Shown in pieces: positions 8,706 through 15,635 of a DNA stretch of 32,296 bases; position 1 is the first letter of the stretch; the number at the start of each line of letters is the position of its first letter. The notes beneath the pieces are model-generated. The model saw only the letters and a list, made by a program, of their open reading frames with translations, was not told the DNA's origin and did not search any database. Source of the DNA: Acidobacteriota bacterium (GTDB taxonomy: Bacteria; Acidobacteriota; Blastocatellia; Pyrinomonadales; Pyrinomonadaceae). Both the position numbers and the translations under genes were made by a program. Location of the stretch: NCBI GenBank assembly GCA_020199995.1, contig JAIVJM010000006.1:1-32296 (forward strand), read 5' to 3'.

Positions 8706-9743
8706 TTGTCACTGATGCTTGAAGAGATCGCGCAGCAGCCAGCCGCGCTCGAACGAACCATCAACGAGGAGCGCGGGAAGGTCGCGCGGCTCGGCGAACA
8801 CATCAAGGCGCGTAACATCGACCTCATCGTGCTGGTGGCGCGCGGCTCTTCCGACAACGCCGCGCTCTTTGGTCGCTATCTGCTCGAAATCGTGACGGGC
8901 ATTCCCGTCGCGCTCGCCGCCCCTTCAGTCCACACGCTCTACGGAGCGCGGCTCAGGTTGGAGCGCGCGCTCGTCGTCGGCGTCTCGCAGTCGGGCGAGG
9001 GCGAGGATATCAACCGCGTCCTCGAAGACGCGCGCGCCTCCGGAGCATGCACCATCGGCATCACTAATGAGCCCGCCTCGACGATGACAGGCATCGTGGA
9101 CGAGACGCTGCTCATGCACGGCGGGCGCGAGCGTTCGGTGGCTGCGACGAAGACGTTCACGGGTCAGCTTCTCCATTTCTACATGCTCGCCGAGGCGCTC
9201 AAGGCGGACGGCGCGGCGAGCCTCAACTACGAAGCCATCCCCGAATACGCGGCGCGCGCGATGGAGCTTCGGCCACTGATCGAAGGGCTCGTCGAGCGTT
9301 ACGTCTTCATGGAGAACTGTGTGGTCGTGGGCCGGGGACTCGTCTATGCCAACGCCTTCGAGATGGCGCTCAAGTTGATGGAGACCTGCTACGTCGTGGC
9401 CGAGCGCTTTTCGTCCGCGGACTTCATGCACGGCCCGCTGGCGATTGTCGAGCGACACTTCCCGATCTTCATCTTCGCTCCTCCGGGCGTCACTTTGGGG
9501 GGCGTGCGCGAACTCCTCGCGCGTCTCAAAGAGCTGCGCGCCGACACGCTCACCTTTACGGCGGACGCTGAGGCCGCGCGGCTCTCGACGCGCGCCGTAA
9601 TGATGCCCGGCGAGATCGGCGAGACGCTCTCGGTTATCCCCTACATCATCCCCGCGCAGCTCTTCGCCGCGCTGCTCGCCGACGCCAAAGGGCTCGACCC
9701 CGACGCGCCGCGCTCGCTCGCGAAGGTGACGCGCACGCTATGA
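8706..9743 (+). CDS. Double-SIS-domain amino-sugar-phosphate deaminase/isomerase (NagB-II/AgaS-like)
   Basis: The 345-residue soluble protein consists of two SIS domains related to the isomerase half of GlmS, without the glutaminase domain. Motifs seen are ARGSSDNAA and GVSQSGEGEDINRVL (phosphosugar binding), SVAATKTFTGQL, and SADFMHGPLAIVE in the second domain. Stand-alone proteins of this shape include the NagB-II glucosamine-6-phosphate deaminases and AgaS. Given the neighbouring hexosaminidases and NagX-like protein, deamination of GlcN-6-P to fructose-6-P is the best guess. The TTG at 8706 has GAGAGG nine bases upstream; the ATG at 8715 is the alternative. It is divergent from the GH20 gene, so both may share control. 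No NagA deacetylase is in the window. Confidence 0.88.
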   Translation: MSLMLEEIAQQPAALERTINEERGKVARLGEHIKARNIDLIVLVARGSSDNAALFGRYLLEIVTGIPVALAAPSVHTLYGARLRLERALVVGVSQSGEGEDINRVLEDARASGACTIGITNEPASTMTGIVDETLLMHGGRERSVAATKTFTGQLLHFYMLAEALKADGAASLNYEAIPEYAARAMELRPLIEGLVERYVFMENCVVVGRGLVYANAFEMALKLMETCYVVAERFSSADFMHGPLAIVERHFPIFIFAPPGVTLGGVRELLARLKELRADTLTFTADAEAARLSTRAVMMPGEIGETLSVIPYIIPAQLFAALLADAKGLDPDAPRSLAKVTRTL

Positions 9744-9764
9744 AGATTACTTCAGCGAGGGAAC

Positions 9765-10805
9765 ATGAACATTCTGATTCTCGGCGGCACGATGTTTCTC
9801 GGTCGCGATCTGGTCGAAGCAACCCTCGGGCGCGGCCACGAGGTGACGCTCTTCAATCGCGGGCAGCACAACCCCGAACTCTACCCGGAAGTCGAGAAGC
9901 TGCGCGGCGACCGCGACGGTAATCTCGAAGCTCTGCGTGGCCGTCGCTGGGATGCGGTCATAGATACGTGCGGCTTCGTCCCTCGGCTGGTGCGCGACTC
10001 GGCGGAGTTGCTGTCAGACGCGGCGAGTCTCTATGTTTTCATCTCGTCAATCTCCGTCTATCCCGACCACTCCCGGGCGGTGGACGAGACTTCAAAGGTC
10101 GGGACGCTGGACGACGAGAGCGTCGAGGAGATTACGGGCGAAACTTACGGGCCGTTGAAAGTGCTCTGCGAGCAGGCCGCGGAGAAAGCGATGCCGGGCC
10201 GTGTGCTCGTGATCCGCCCCGGTCTTATCGTCGGGCCGAACGACAAGACCGTGCGGTTCTCTTACTGGACGGGCCGCGTCGCGCGCGGCGGCGAGGTCTT
10301 AGCGCCGGGAAGCACCGACCGACAGATTCAGTTCATTGACTCGCGCGATCTGGCGGAGTGGACGGTGCGCATGGCCGAAGAGTCGAGGACTGGCGTCTAC
10401 AACGCCAACGGCCCTGATTACCGGCTCACGATGGGACGATTTCTGGAAGAGTGCCGGAGCGTCAGCGGGAGCGACGCCCGCGTAACGTGGGTTGGGGAAC
10501 GATTCCTGCTCGAACGGAGTATAGAGGCATGGTCTGAACTCCCGCTCTGGGTTTCAGATGAGGATGAACCGCATCGTTACTTTATGGCGAACAACATCGC
10601 CAAGGCTCTCGCCGCCGGTCTCACCTTTCGCCCGCTTGCCGACACCATCCGCGATACGCTCGAGTGGCAAAGCCAGAACGAGGTGACGACAACGGACAAG
10701 ACGGGCGTGCCCGTCCCCGATATAACGCTCAAGCCGGAACGCGAGCGCGAACTGCTCGAAGAATGGCATAAAGAGAAGCACAAGGCAGTAAGCAATAGAC
10801 AGTAA
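9765..10805 (+). CDS. NAD-dependent epimerase/dehydratase family protein (extended SDR-like)
   Basis: The 346 residues start with the Rossmann motif ILGGTMFLG, followed by the Asn-Arg pair (LFNRG) that contacts the cofactor ribose. ISSISVYPDH and YGPLK give the Ser and Tyr-x-x-x-Lys catalytic elements of SDR epimerases, though this atypical group often has degenerate active sites. The C-terminal half binds the unknown substrate, likely a nucleotide sugar or similar. The start has GAGG about six bases upstream and lies 21 bp after the SIS gene, so the two are probably co-transcribed. The last ~7 residues (KAVSNRQ) and the stop are encoded by a GCAGTAAGC-type repeat, so the native C-terminus may once have been different. 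Confidence 0.85.
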   Translation: MNILILGGTMFLGRDLVEATLGRGHEVTLFNRGQHNPELYPEVEKLRGDRDGNLEALRGRRWDAVIDTCGFVPRLVRDSAELLSDAASLYVFISSISVYPDHSRAVDETSKVGTLDDESVEEITGETYGPLKVLCEQAAEKAMPGRVLVIRPGLIVGPNDKTVRFSYWTGRVARGGEVLAPGSTDRQIQFIDSRDLAEWTVRMAEESRTGVYNANGPDYRLTMGRFLEECRSVSGSDARVTWVGERFLLERSIEAWSELPLWVSDEDEPHRYFMANNIAKALAAGLTFRPLADTIRDTLEWQSQNEVTTTDKTGVPVPDITLKPERERELLEEWHKEKHKAVSNRQ

Positions 10806-11116
10806 GCAGGAGACAGTAAGCGGTAGCCGTCAGAGCGCCCATCAGGATTGTAAGCGCCGTCAGGCGCGGCAGAATTTAGCCCACGGCGTGAGCCGTGGGA
10901 ACCAGCAACGAGAAATGTGTGGAGCCCCGTCAGGGGCGAAAGAAATTCAACGACCGGCTCATGCAACGTTGAATTTCTATCGCCCCTGACGGGGCTCCGT
11001 TGTTTAATTATCGTGTCTGCCCCAAGGCTCACGCCGTGGGCTAAATTCTTACGCGCCTGACGGCGCTTACAATTTGCCTTCCGCCCACTGTCCACTGCCC
11101 ACTGCCTTCTGCTTTC
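10784..11116. repeat. Nested palindromic repeat island (three or four families around one centre)
   Basis: This gene-free stretch is almost entirely inverted repeat. The outermost layer is GCAGTAAGC-like DNA at 10784-10823 facing CACTGCCC-like DNA at 11081-11116. The next layer (10848-10868 with 11052-11072) is a perfect 21-bp pair containing GCGCCGTCAGGCGC. The next (10872-10894 with 11026-11048) is a perfect 23-bp pair containing TTAGCCCACGGCGTGAGCC. The innermost (10921-10952 with 10967-10998) matches at 31 of 32 bases and contains GCCCCGTCAGGGGCGAAAG, a core seen again at 23955. It separates the convergent SDR and PQQ-lipoprotein genes. Confidence 0.9.
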
Positions 11117-11124
11117 TTCTCCGG

Positions 11125-12081
11125 CTACTTTGTCTTGCTTTGTGGGACGAGCCGCATGATCCGGTCGTCGTTCAGCTTGGGCCGTCCGCGTCCGTCGCGG
11201 TTCGAGGTGGAGAAATAAAGCGCGCCGTCCGGCCCCTCGGCCACGTCGCGGATGCGCCCGTACTGTTTTTCGAGCAGTCTCTCCTGACTGACGACGCGCC
11301 GCCCGTCGAGCACGACGCGGATGATGCACTCGCCGCGGAGGTTGCCGAAGAAGAAGTTGCCGATGAAGGCCGGGAAGGCCGCGCCGCGATAGAAGACGGC
11401 GTTGACGAAAGGATTGTCGGGCGGGACGGTGCCGTCGTCGTTCAGGCGCAGAGTCTTTCCGGCGAGCGAGTCGAGACGCTGCGCGAATTCCCTCTGCGCG
11501 CCGTCGCCGGTCGTGACGTAGAGCTTGCCGTCGGGGCCGAAGCGCAGGCGCGTCCCCGCGTGGTACTGGGCCGCGGGGATTCCCTCGATAATGAGCTTTC
11601 GTTCGGCGAGGCCCGTGCCGGTTTCGCGGAAGCGGACGACGCGCACGCGGATGCCGTCCTGCTTGTAAGCGTAGGCGAGATAGAGTTGCCGGTTTTCGTC
11701 GAAACGCGGGTGCAGCACGAGCCCCATCAGCCCGCTCTCGCTCGATGTCTCGACGTCTTCAATCGTCGCCAGTGGCTCTGGACGCAGCAGCCCGCTCTCG
11801 TAGACTCGGACACGTCCCGGTCTCTCAGTGAAAAGCATCCGCCCGTCGGGCGCGAAGACTATTGACCAGGGGACTTCAAGGTTACCCGCGACGGTCTCGA
11901 CGCTGAAGCCTACCGTACCGCCTTCGGCTGTGCCCGCGAGCTCGACCGCGCCGCTCGTCTCGGGTGCGACGCCCGGCGCACCGCCGCCGCCGCCCGTTCC
12001 CTTCTCCATCCGCGGAGCGCCGCACGAAAACAGAAACGCGAAGGCGCACGCCAACGCGAAGCAGGCTCGTTGTGCCGGCAT
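11125..12081 (-). CDS. PQQ-dependent sugar dehydrogenase-like lipoprotein with internal deletion
   Basis: The 318 residues begin with a lipoprotein signal (LFSC, Cys20) and a Gly-rich linker, then match the soluble glucose/sorbosone dehydrogenase beta-propeller: PWSIVFAPDGRMLFTERPGR, GLMGLVLHPRF, QYHAGTRLRFGPDGKLYVTTGDG (His174 at the catalytic-base position) and IRDVAEGPDGALYFSTSNRDG. Relatives such as E. coli YliI are about 370 residues. Here NPFV (223-226) runs straight into NAVFYRGAAFPAF, so roughly 90 residues are missing. These include the segment with the conserved Arg-Asn that contacts PQQ and the NYGW motif. The frame is intact, so a protein is probably made, but enzyme activity is doubtful. 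The start at 12081 has GGGGGAG four bases upstream. It follows the CBS gene by 29 bp. Confidence 0.85.
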   Translation of the reverse strand: MPAQRACFALACAFAFLFSCGAPRMEKGTGGGGGAPGVAPETSGAVELAGTAEGGTVGFSVETVAGNLEVPWSIVFAPDGRMLFTERPGRVRVYESGLLRPEPLATIEDVETSSESGLMGLVLHPRFDENRQLYLAYAYKQDGIRVRVVRFRETGTGLAERKLIIEGIPAAQYHAGTRLRFGPDGKLYVTTGDGAQREFAQRLDSLAGKTLRLNDDGTVPPDNPFVNAVFYRGAAFPAFIGNFFFGNLRGECIIRVVLDGRRVVSQERLLEKQYGRIRDVAEGPDGALYFSTSNRDGRGRPKLNDDRIMRLVPQSKTK

Positions 12082-12110
12082 CTTCTCCCCCTTGATTTGT
12101 GTCTCGGTGT

Positions 12111-12536
12111 TCAGTGTGAAATGTACTCGTGGAGCAGTTGCAGCTCGGCCCCCTGCTCGCTGATTTCGACGCGCATGATGTCGCGCATCGAGAGCATGCC
12201 GACGAACTTCTCGCCCTCGACCACTGGCAGGTGACGGCTCCCGACTTTCTCCATCAGTTCGAGTGCGTTGTGCGGGGTATCGTCGCACTCGATGACGGCG
12301 CTGGGCTCGCTCATGACCTCGCGGATGGGGACGCTCGACGGGTCGAGTTTGCGCACGATGACGCGCTTCAAAAGGTCGCGCTCGGAGAAGATGCCGCACA
12401 ACTTGTCGCCGTCGTCGAGCACGCAGACCGCGCCGATGTTGCGCGCCGCCATGAACTCAGCCGCTTCGAGGGCCGTCGCCGTGTCGCGCACGAAGTAGGG
12501 TTCCCGATCACACACCACGCGTCCGATGTTAATCAT
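12111..12536 (-). CDS. Tandem CBS-domain protein
   Basis: The 141-residue protein is a single pair of CBS motifs (Bateman module) with no attached catalytic domain. The repeats run from about 8-58 (AAEFMAARNIGAVCVLDDGD ... GIFSERDLLKRVI) and 70-128 (MSEPSAVIECDDTPHNALEL ... GMLSMRDIMRV). Such proteins bind adenosine nucleotides and regulate partners, but the partner cannot be named here. The start at 12536 is supported by GGAG seven bases upstream. It is 29 bp ahead of the PQQ-like lipoprotein gene and likely co-transcribed, although a functional link between a cytoplasmic sensor and an exported lipoprotein is not obvious. Confidence 0.9.
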   Translation of the reverse strand: MINIGRVVCDREPYFVRDTATALEAAEFMAARNIGAVCVLDDGDKLCGIFSERDLLKRVIVRKLDPSSVPIREVMSEPSAVIECDDTPHNALELMEKVGSRHLPVVEGEKFVGMLSMRDIMRVEISEQGAELQLLHEYISH

Positions 12537-12662
12537 TTGAGGTCTCCGATCCCCCTCCCGTTGAATCTCGCCTAACTCGCGCGCATTATACAAACTCAGA
12601 GCGCCGGCGATGAAGCTTTTTGCGTGGGCGCGCTTGTCCCTCTTTTCTCATTTCCGAAATTC

Positions 12663-13694
12663 TTAAACTTCGAAGAGAGCTCCCTGCGGCGTCGGGCGGC
12701 GGAAAGTGGAGCGCGGCTGGCCGGGATATGAGCGGCCCTCGCTTCGGTTGAAGCCGAGGCGTTCGCAGTGGACGCGGAAGCTTTGCTCGATCATCTTCCA
12801 GTATTCGCCGCTGCCGCGCATGCGCTCGCCGAACTCGCTGATGTTGAGGCGGCCCCCCTTTGCCTCGCGCAGCCGCGCCAGCACGCGCTCGGCTTTGGTC
12901 GGCAGGCGCTCGCGCAGGCGCTGCTCGAAATAGGGCGCGACGCTTCCGGGCAGGCGCAGGATATTGATGAAGGCTTCGCGCGCGCCCGCCTCTTTCGCGC
13001 GCTTGAGAAGCGCGGGGATGTGCGAGTCGTTGAGGCCGGGGACGAGCGGCGCGATGCCGATCCCAACGGGGATGCCCGCCGCCGAGAGTTCAGCCATCGC
13101 GCGGAAGCGCGAGTCCGGCGAGGGAGCATGTGGTTCGAGGGCGCGCGCCGTCTCGTGGTCGTTGAAGCCGATGGTGAAGAAGACGCTCGCCTGCGATTCG
13201 CGCGCGAGCGCGGCGAGCACATCAGCGTCGCGGCGGACGAGCGCCGACTTGGTGACAATCCCGACGGGGTTGCGGAATTCGAGGCAGACTTCGAGGCAGC
13301 GGCGCGTCAGACGATAGTTGTTTTCGAGCGGCAGGTAGGGGTCTGAAGTGAACGAGAACATGAGCACGTCGCCGCGCCAGCCCGGTCGCATGAATTCTTC
13401 GCGCAGAAGCTCCGGCGCGCGCACCTTCGCCACGATCTTCGTCTCGAAATCCGTCCCCGCGCCGTAGCCGAGATACTCGTGCGTCGGGCGGCTGAAGCAG
13501 TACGTACAGGCGTGCGTGCAGCCTCGGTAGCAGTTGACCGAGTAGTCGAAGCCGACATCGGGGCTCCGGTTGTGCGTGATGATGCGGCGCGTCTCGGTCT
13601 CCTCGAAGACCTCGACTTTGGATTCCGGCGGCTCGCCCGTCCACTCGACGGAGGTCGAGAGCCAAGGATTCGGCGGATTGTCAACGTAGCGCAT
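12663..13694 (-). CDS. PA0069-family radical SAM protein (SPL-like)
   Basis: The 343 residues contain the radical SAM cluster motif CTHACTYC (Cys59, Cys63, Cys66), preceded by NCYRG, as in the PA0069/Rv2578c family related to spore photoproduct lyase. Further family landmarks are [23 protein letters not shown] and [13 protein letters not shown]. The enzyme should cleave S-adenosylmethionine to a 5'-deoxyadenosyl radical; its substrate is unknown, and DNA-related chemistry has been proposed only by analogy. The start at 13694 has GGGAGG five bases upstream. It stands alone, with intergenic DNA on both sides, and is complete in length for the family. Confidence 0.92.
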   Translation of the reverse strand: MRYVDNPPNPWLSTSVEWTGEPPESKVEVFEETETRRIITHNRSPDVGFDYSVNCYRGCTHACTYCFSRPTHEYLGYGAGTDFETKIVAKVRAPELLREEFMRPGWRGDVLMFSFTSDPYLPLENNYRLTRRCLEVCLEFRNPVGIVTKSALVRRDADVLAALARESQASVFFTIGFNDHETARALEPHAPSPDSRFRAMAELSAAGIPVGIGIAPLVPGLNDSHIPALLKRAKEAGAREAFINILRLPGSVAPYFEQRLRERLPTKAERVLARLREAKGGRLNISEFGERMRGSGEYWKMIEQSFRVHCERLGFNRSEGRSYPGQPRSTFRRPTPQGALFEV

Positions 13695-13865
13695 AGAACC
13701 TCCCGGCGACCAGCTTACCGCGACGGCGGAAGGCTGGTCTTGCTGTTGTCGGATTCGGGCTGACTCGGGAGGTGTTCAGTTCCGGGCGGCGATTTTACTA
13801 TCTTTCAAGGGCGCTGTCTCGGCCCTCGTCCCACGTTCAGGGTCTATACATGCTTAGTGAGAACA

Positions 13866-14024
13866 AATTAGCCACGGAGACACAGAGGCTCAGAGGGAAA
13901 TCAAGGAAAGAAAGAGGGGCGTGTTAAGGGAGGGTTGAATGATTCAACTCTCTATTTACCCAACCCTCTTTAACTTTCTTCGTCCTCTCCGTCTCTCTGT
14001 GCCGCTGTGTCTCTGTGGCTAATT
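13866..14024. repeat. TTAGCCACAGAGACACAGAG inverted repeat (family C)
   Basis: The arm beginning AATTAGCCACGGAGACACAG at 13866 is matched by its inverted copy ending at 14024, with about 30 of 34 matches. Between them is a second imperfect inverted repeat (GTTAAGGGAGGGTT facing AACCCTCTTTAAC) and a small perfect palindrome, GTTGAATGATTCAAC. The right arm encodes the last ~17 residues and, with the inner repeat, the stop of the VOC protein at 13970. From memory, similar sequences are common in Acidobacteriota and other environmental phyla, but I could not search. Confidence 0.85.
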
Positions 14025-14404
14025 CCTGACACGGAAGAGACCCCGTCCCACGTCACAAAAAAGAGTCGGTAGCGGTCGGGGTCTTCGAGCGTGATGAAGC
14101 GACCGCCCCAGCCCTCTTCGGCTGGCGGGGCGACGTCGAGCCCGAAGCCTCGCAGCCGCTCGTAGTAGGCGTCCACATCCGCGACCGTCAGGAAGAAGTG
14201 AACGCCGCGCCCGCGCCGCACCATCGTGATCGGAACCTCGGCCAGCATCAGCCTCAGACGACCGGCGCGCAGCGTCGCCAGCGGCGGCTCGGCCTCGGGC
14301 GTCAGCGCCTCGGCCTCGAAGCCGAGCCGCTCGACATAGAAGGCGAGCGATTCTTCCAGACTGTTGACTTCGAGGAAGAGGAGATCGAGTCCCTTGATGC
14401 TCAT
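13970..14404 (-). CDS. VOC (glyoxalase/bleomycin-resistance fold) protein with repeat-encoded tail
   Basis: The 144 residues form one vicinal-oxygen-chelate module of two beta-alpha-beta-beta-beta units: GLDLLFLEVNSLEESLAFYVERLGF, then GVHFFLTVADVDAYYERLRG and FITLEDPDRYRLFFVTWD. The family includes glyoxalases, dioxygenases and drug-binding proteins; metal ligands are not clear enough to assign a reaction. The domain ends at about residue 121. The remaining ~20 residues (for example SHRDTAAQRDGEDEES) are hydrophilic and encoded by the family C repeat, so they are not part of the fold. No strong ribosome-binding site precedes the ATG at 14404. It lies 33 bp after the J-domain gene. Confidence 0.82.
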   Translation of the reverse strand: MSIKGLDLLFLEVNSLEESLAFYVERLGFEAEALTPEAEPPLATLRAGRLRLMLAEVPITMVRRGRGVHFFLTVADVDAYYERLRGFGLDVAPPAEEGWGGRFITLEDPDRYRLFFVTWDGVSSVSGISHRDTAAQRDGEDEES

Positions 14405-14437
14405 TTTTCTAAATCGAACCCCTTGACTCTCGACTGT

Positions 14438-14998
14438 TCAGATCGCCGTCATCGCCAGATAGACGCCGTAGATTCCGCCCGCCACGCACGACCAGAAGGC
14501 CAGCTCCTGCGCCCAGACGAAGCGCCTGACGGGGTGCGTCGGCTCGACGGACTCGCGCGCGAACGAGAGCGCGCCGTGCGCCATTAGCACGCCGAAGAGG
14601 ACGATCCCGGCTCCAAGCAGGGCGAGCGGCCAGAGGAAGAGGACGTATTGAAACCTCACCAGGAAAAGCAGCGCGAGGCCGAGGCCGAGACAGAGCGCCG
14701 CGCCCACGATGCGCCCGCTCAAGGGGTCGGCCTTCGCCGCGGCTGAAGTGACGGGCCTGAAGCTCTCGTACTTCCCGACGCGGCTCCCGCGTCGAGAGTC
14801 GTAGACACGGCGCGAGTCCTCGTCGCCGAGCACGCGCCACGCCTCGTTGAGAGATTTCATGCGCTCCTCGTCGCCGCCGCGGTCGGGGTGATGGTCGAGC
14901 GCGAGGTGCTTGTAGCATCGCTCAAGGTCGTCGCGCGAGGCGTCGTCCTCCGCGCCCAGAATCTTGTAGTAATCCTCGGACGGTTCAGAATCTCTCAT
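14438..14998 (-). CDS. Membrane-anchored J-domain (DnaJ-like) protein
   Basis: The 186 residues start with a J domain (about 8-70): DYYKILGAEDDASRDDLERC, the HPD tripeptide at 37-39 and LNEAWRVLGDEDSRRVYD. After a short linker come two hydrophobic segments (about 95-145) and a third at the C-terminus, so the J domain is probably tethered to the inner face of the membrane. J domains stimulate DnaK-type Hsp70 ATPase; no client-binding Cys-rich or C-terminal DnaJ domains exist, so this is a specialised co-chaperone. The ATG at 14998 is used because everything upstream in frame is family A repeat DNA. No clear ribosome-binding site is seen. A TTG two codons upstream is possible. Confidence 0.88.
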   Translation of the reverse strand: MRDSEPSEDYYKILGAEDDASRDDLERCYKHLALDHHPDRGGDEERMKSLNEAWRVLGDEDSRRVYDSRRGSRVGKYESFRPVTSAAAKADPLSGRIVGAALCLGLGLALLFLVRFQYVLFLWPLALLGAGIVLFGVLMAHGALSFARESVEPTHPVRRFVWAQELAFWSCVAGGIYGVYLAMTAI

Positions 14999-15106
14999 CA
15001 GCAAAATGCCGCGTGGAATGTGTTTGCCGGACAGGACAGATACTAGCGCCAATGCTCTCCGGCGTCCATCTTGACGGTACAACAGAACGGCGAGCGGTCG
15101 CGAGTA

Positions 15107-15190
15107 AAACAGTACCGCGAGCGATTTTTCGGGCGGGTTGACGTTGACGACACCCGCACCCGCCCGAAAAACCGCTCGCGGTACTGTTTT
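15107..15190. repeat. CAGTACCGCGAGCG inverted repeat (family A), copy 2
   Basis: Arm 15107-15139 begins AAAACAGTACCGCGAGCGAT and matches the inverted arm 15158-15190 at 32 of 33 positions, around an 18-nt spacer. A more degenerate partial copy seems to lie at about 15076-15106. It is between the divergent J-domain gene and the plus-strand hypothetical gene, so it could influence either promoter. The same core is at 3355-3427. Confidence 0.87.
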
Positions 15191-15260
15191 TATCGGCACG
15201 TATACTGCTGTGCTATGCTCGACGCCTACTCCTAATATTCAGGGCGCGGGTGAGAATCTC

Positions 15261-15617
15261 ATGGCCTCCAGATTTGTTTCGGGCGACGACCTTGTGTTTC
15301 AGATCGAGAGCGGCTTCGGGCTGGTGCGCGTGCTCGCGGTCGAAGGCGAAGGTTCGGAGGCGGTCTGGCACATCCTCGTGTATGAAGAATTTTACCCCGA
15401 AGTCGAGGCCGCCGAGGCGGCGCTCGCGGGCGTCGAAGAATTGAAGGCGCGCATCCCGCATCTCGCGCTCACCGACCACGCCTTCGAGAAGACGCCCGTC
15501 GCGCGGCTCGGCAACCGTCCCGTGCGTGAAGGCGAGCTTGAAGCCTTCCGGCGCTGGCGCGAGTCGGGGGGCGAAGTCTTCGACCGCTCCGTGCTCCTCA
15601 TGCTGGGCATGCGCTGA
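15261..15617 (+). CDS. Small hypothetical protein
   Basis: I do not recognise the family. The 118-residue protein is soluble, without signal peptide or membrane segment. It starts with a beta-rich stretch (VSGDDLVFQIESGFGLVRVL), continues with WHILVYEEFYPEVEAAEAAL and an acidic helical region, and ends with a helix (FRRWRESGGEVFDRSVLLML). The pattern looks like a compact alpha/beta domain. The ATG at 15261 has GGTGAGA five bases upstream. Codon use matches the neighbouring genes, so it is likely real. It is the only plus-strand gene between 10805 and the right edge, and is convergent with the giant exported protein only 18 bp away. Confidence 0.75.
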   Translation: MASRFVSGDDLVFQIESGFGLVRVLAVEGEGSEAVWHILVYEEFYPEVEAAEAALAGVEELKARIPHLALTDHAFEKTPVARLGNRPVREGELEAFRRWRESGGEVFDRSVLLMLGMR

Positions 15618-15635
15618 AGCAAACGCCGCCAAGAA

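Noticed and set aside
10577-11329. 250-residue minus-strand frame across the nested repeats
   Set aside because: Its middle (SPVRGDRNSTL and similar) is translated palindrome and its end is antisense to the SDR gene; there is no domain.
14999-15199. N-terminal extension of the J-domain protein to 15199
   Set aside because: The extra residues are translated family A repeat and the J domain begins right after the ATG at 14998.
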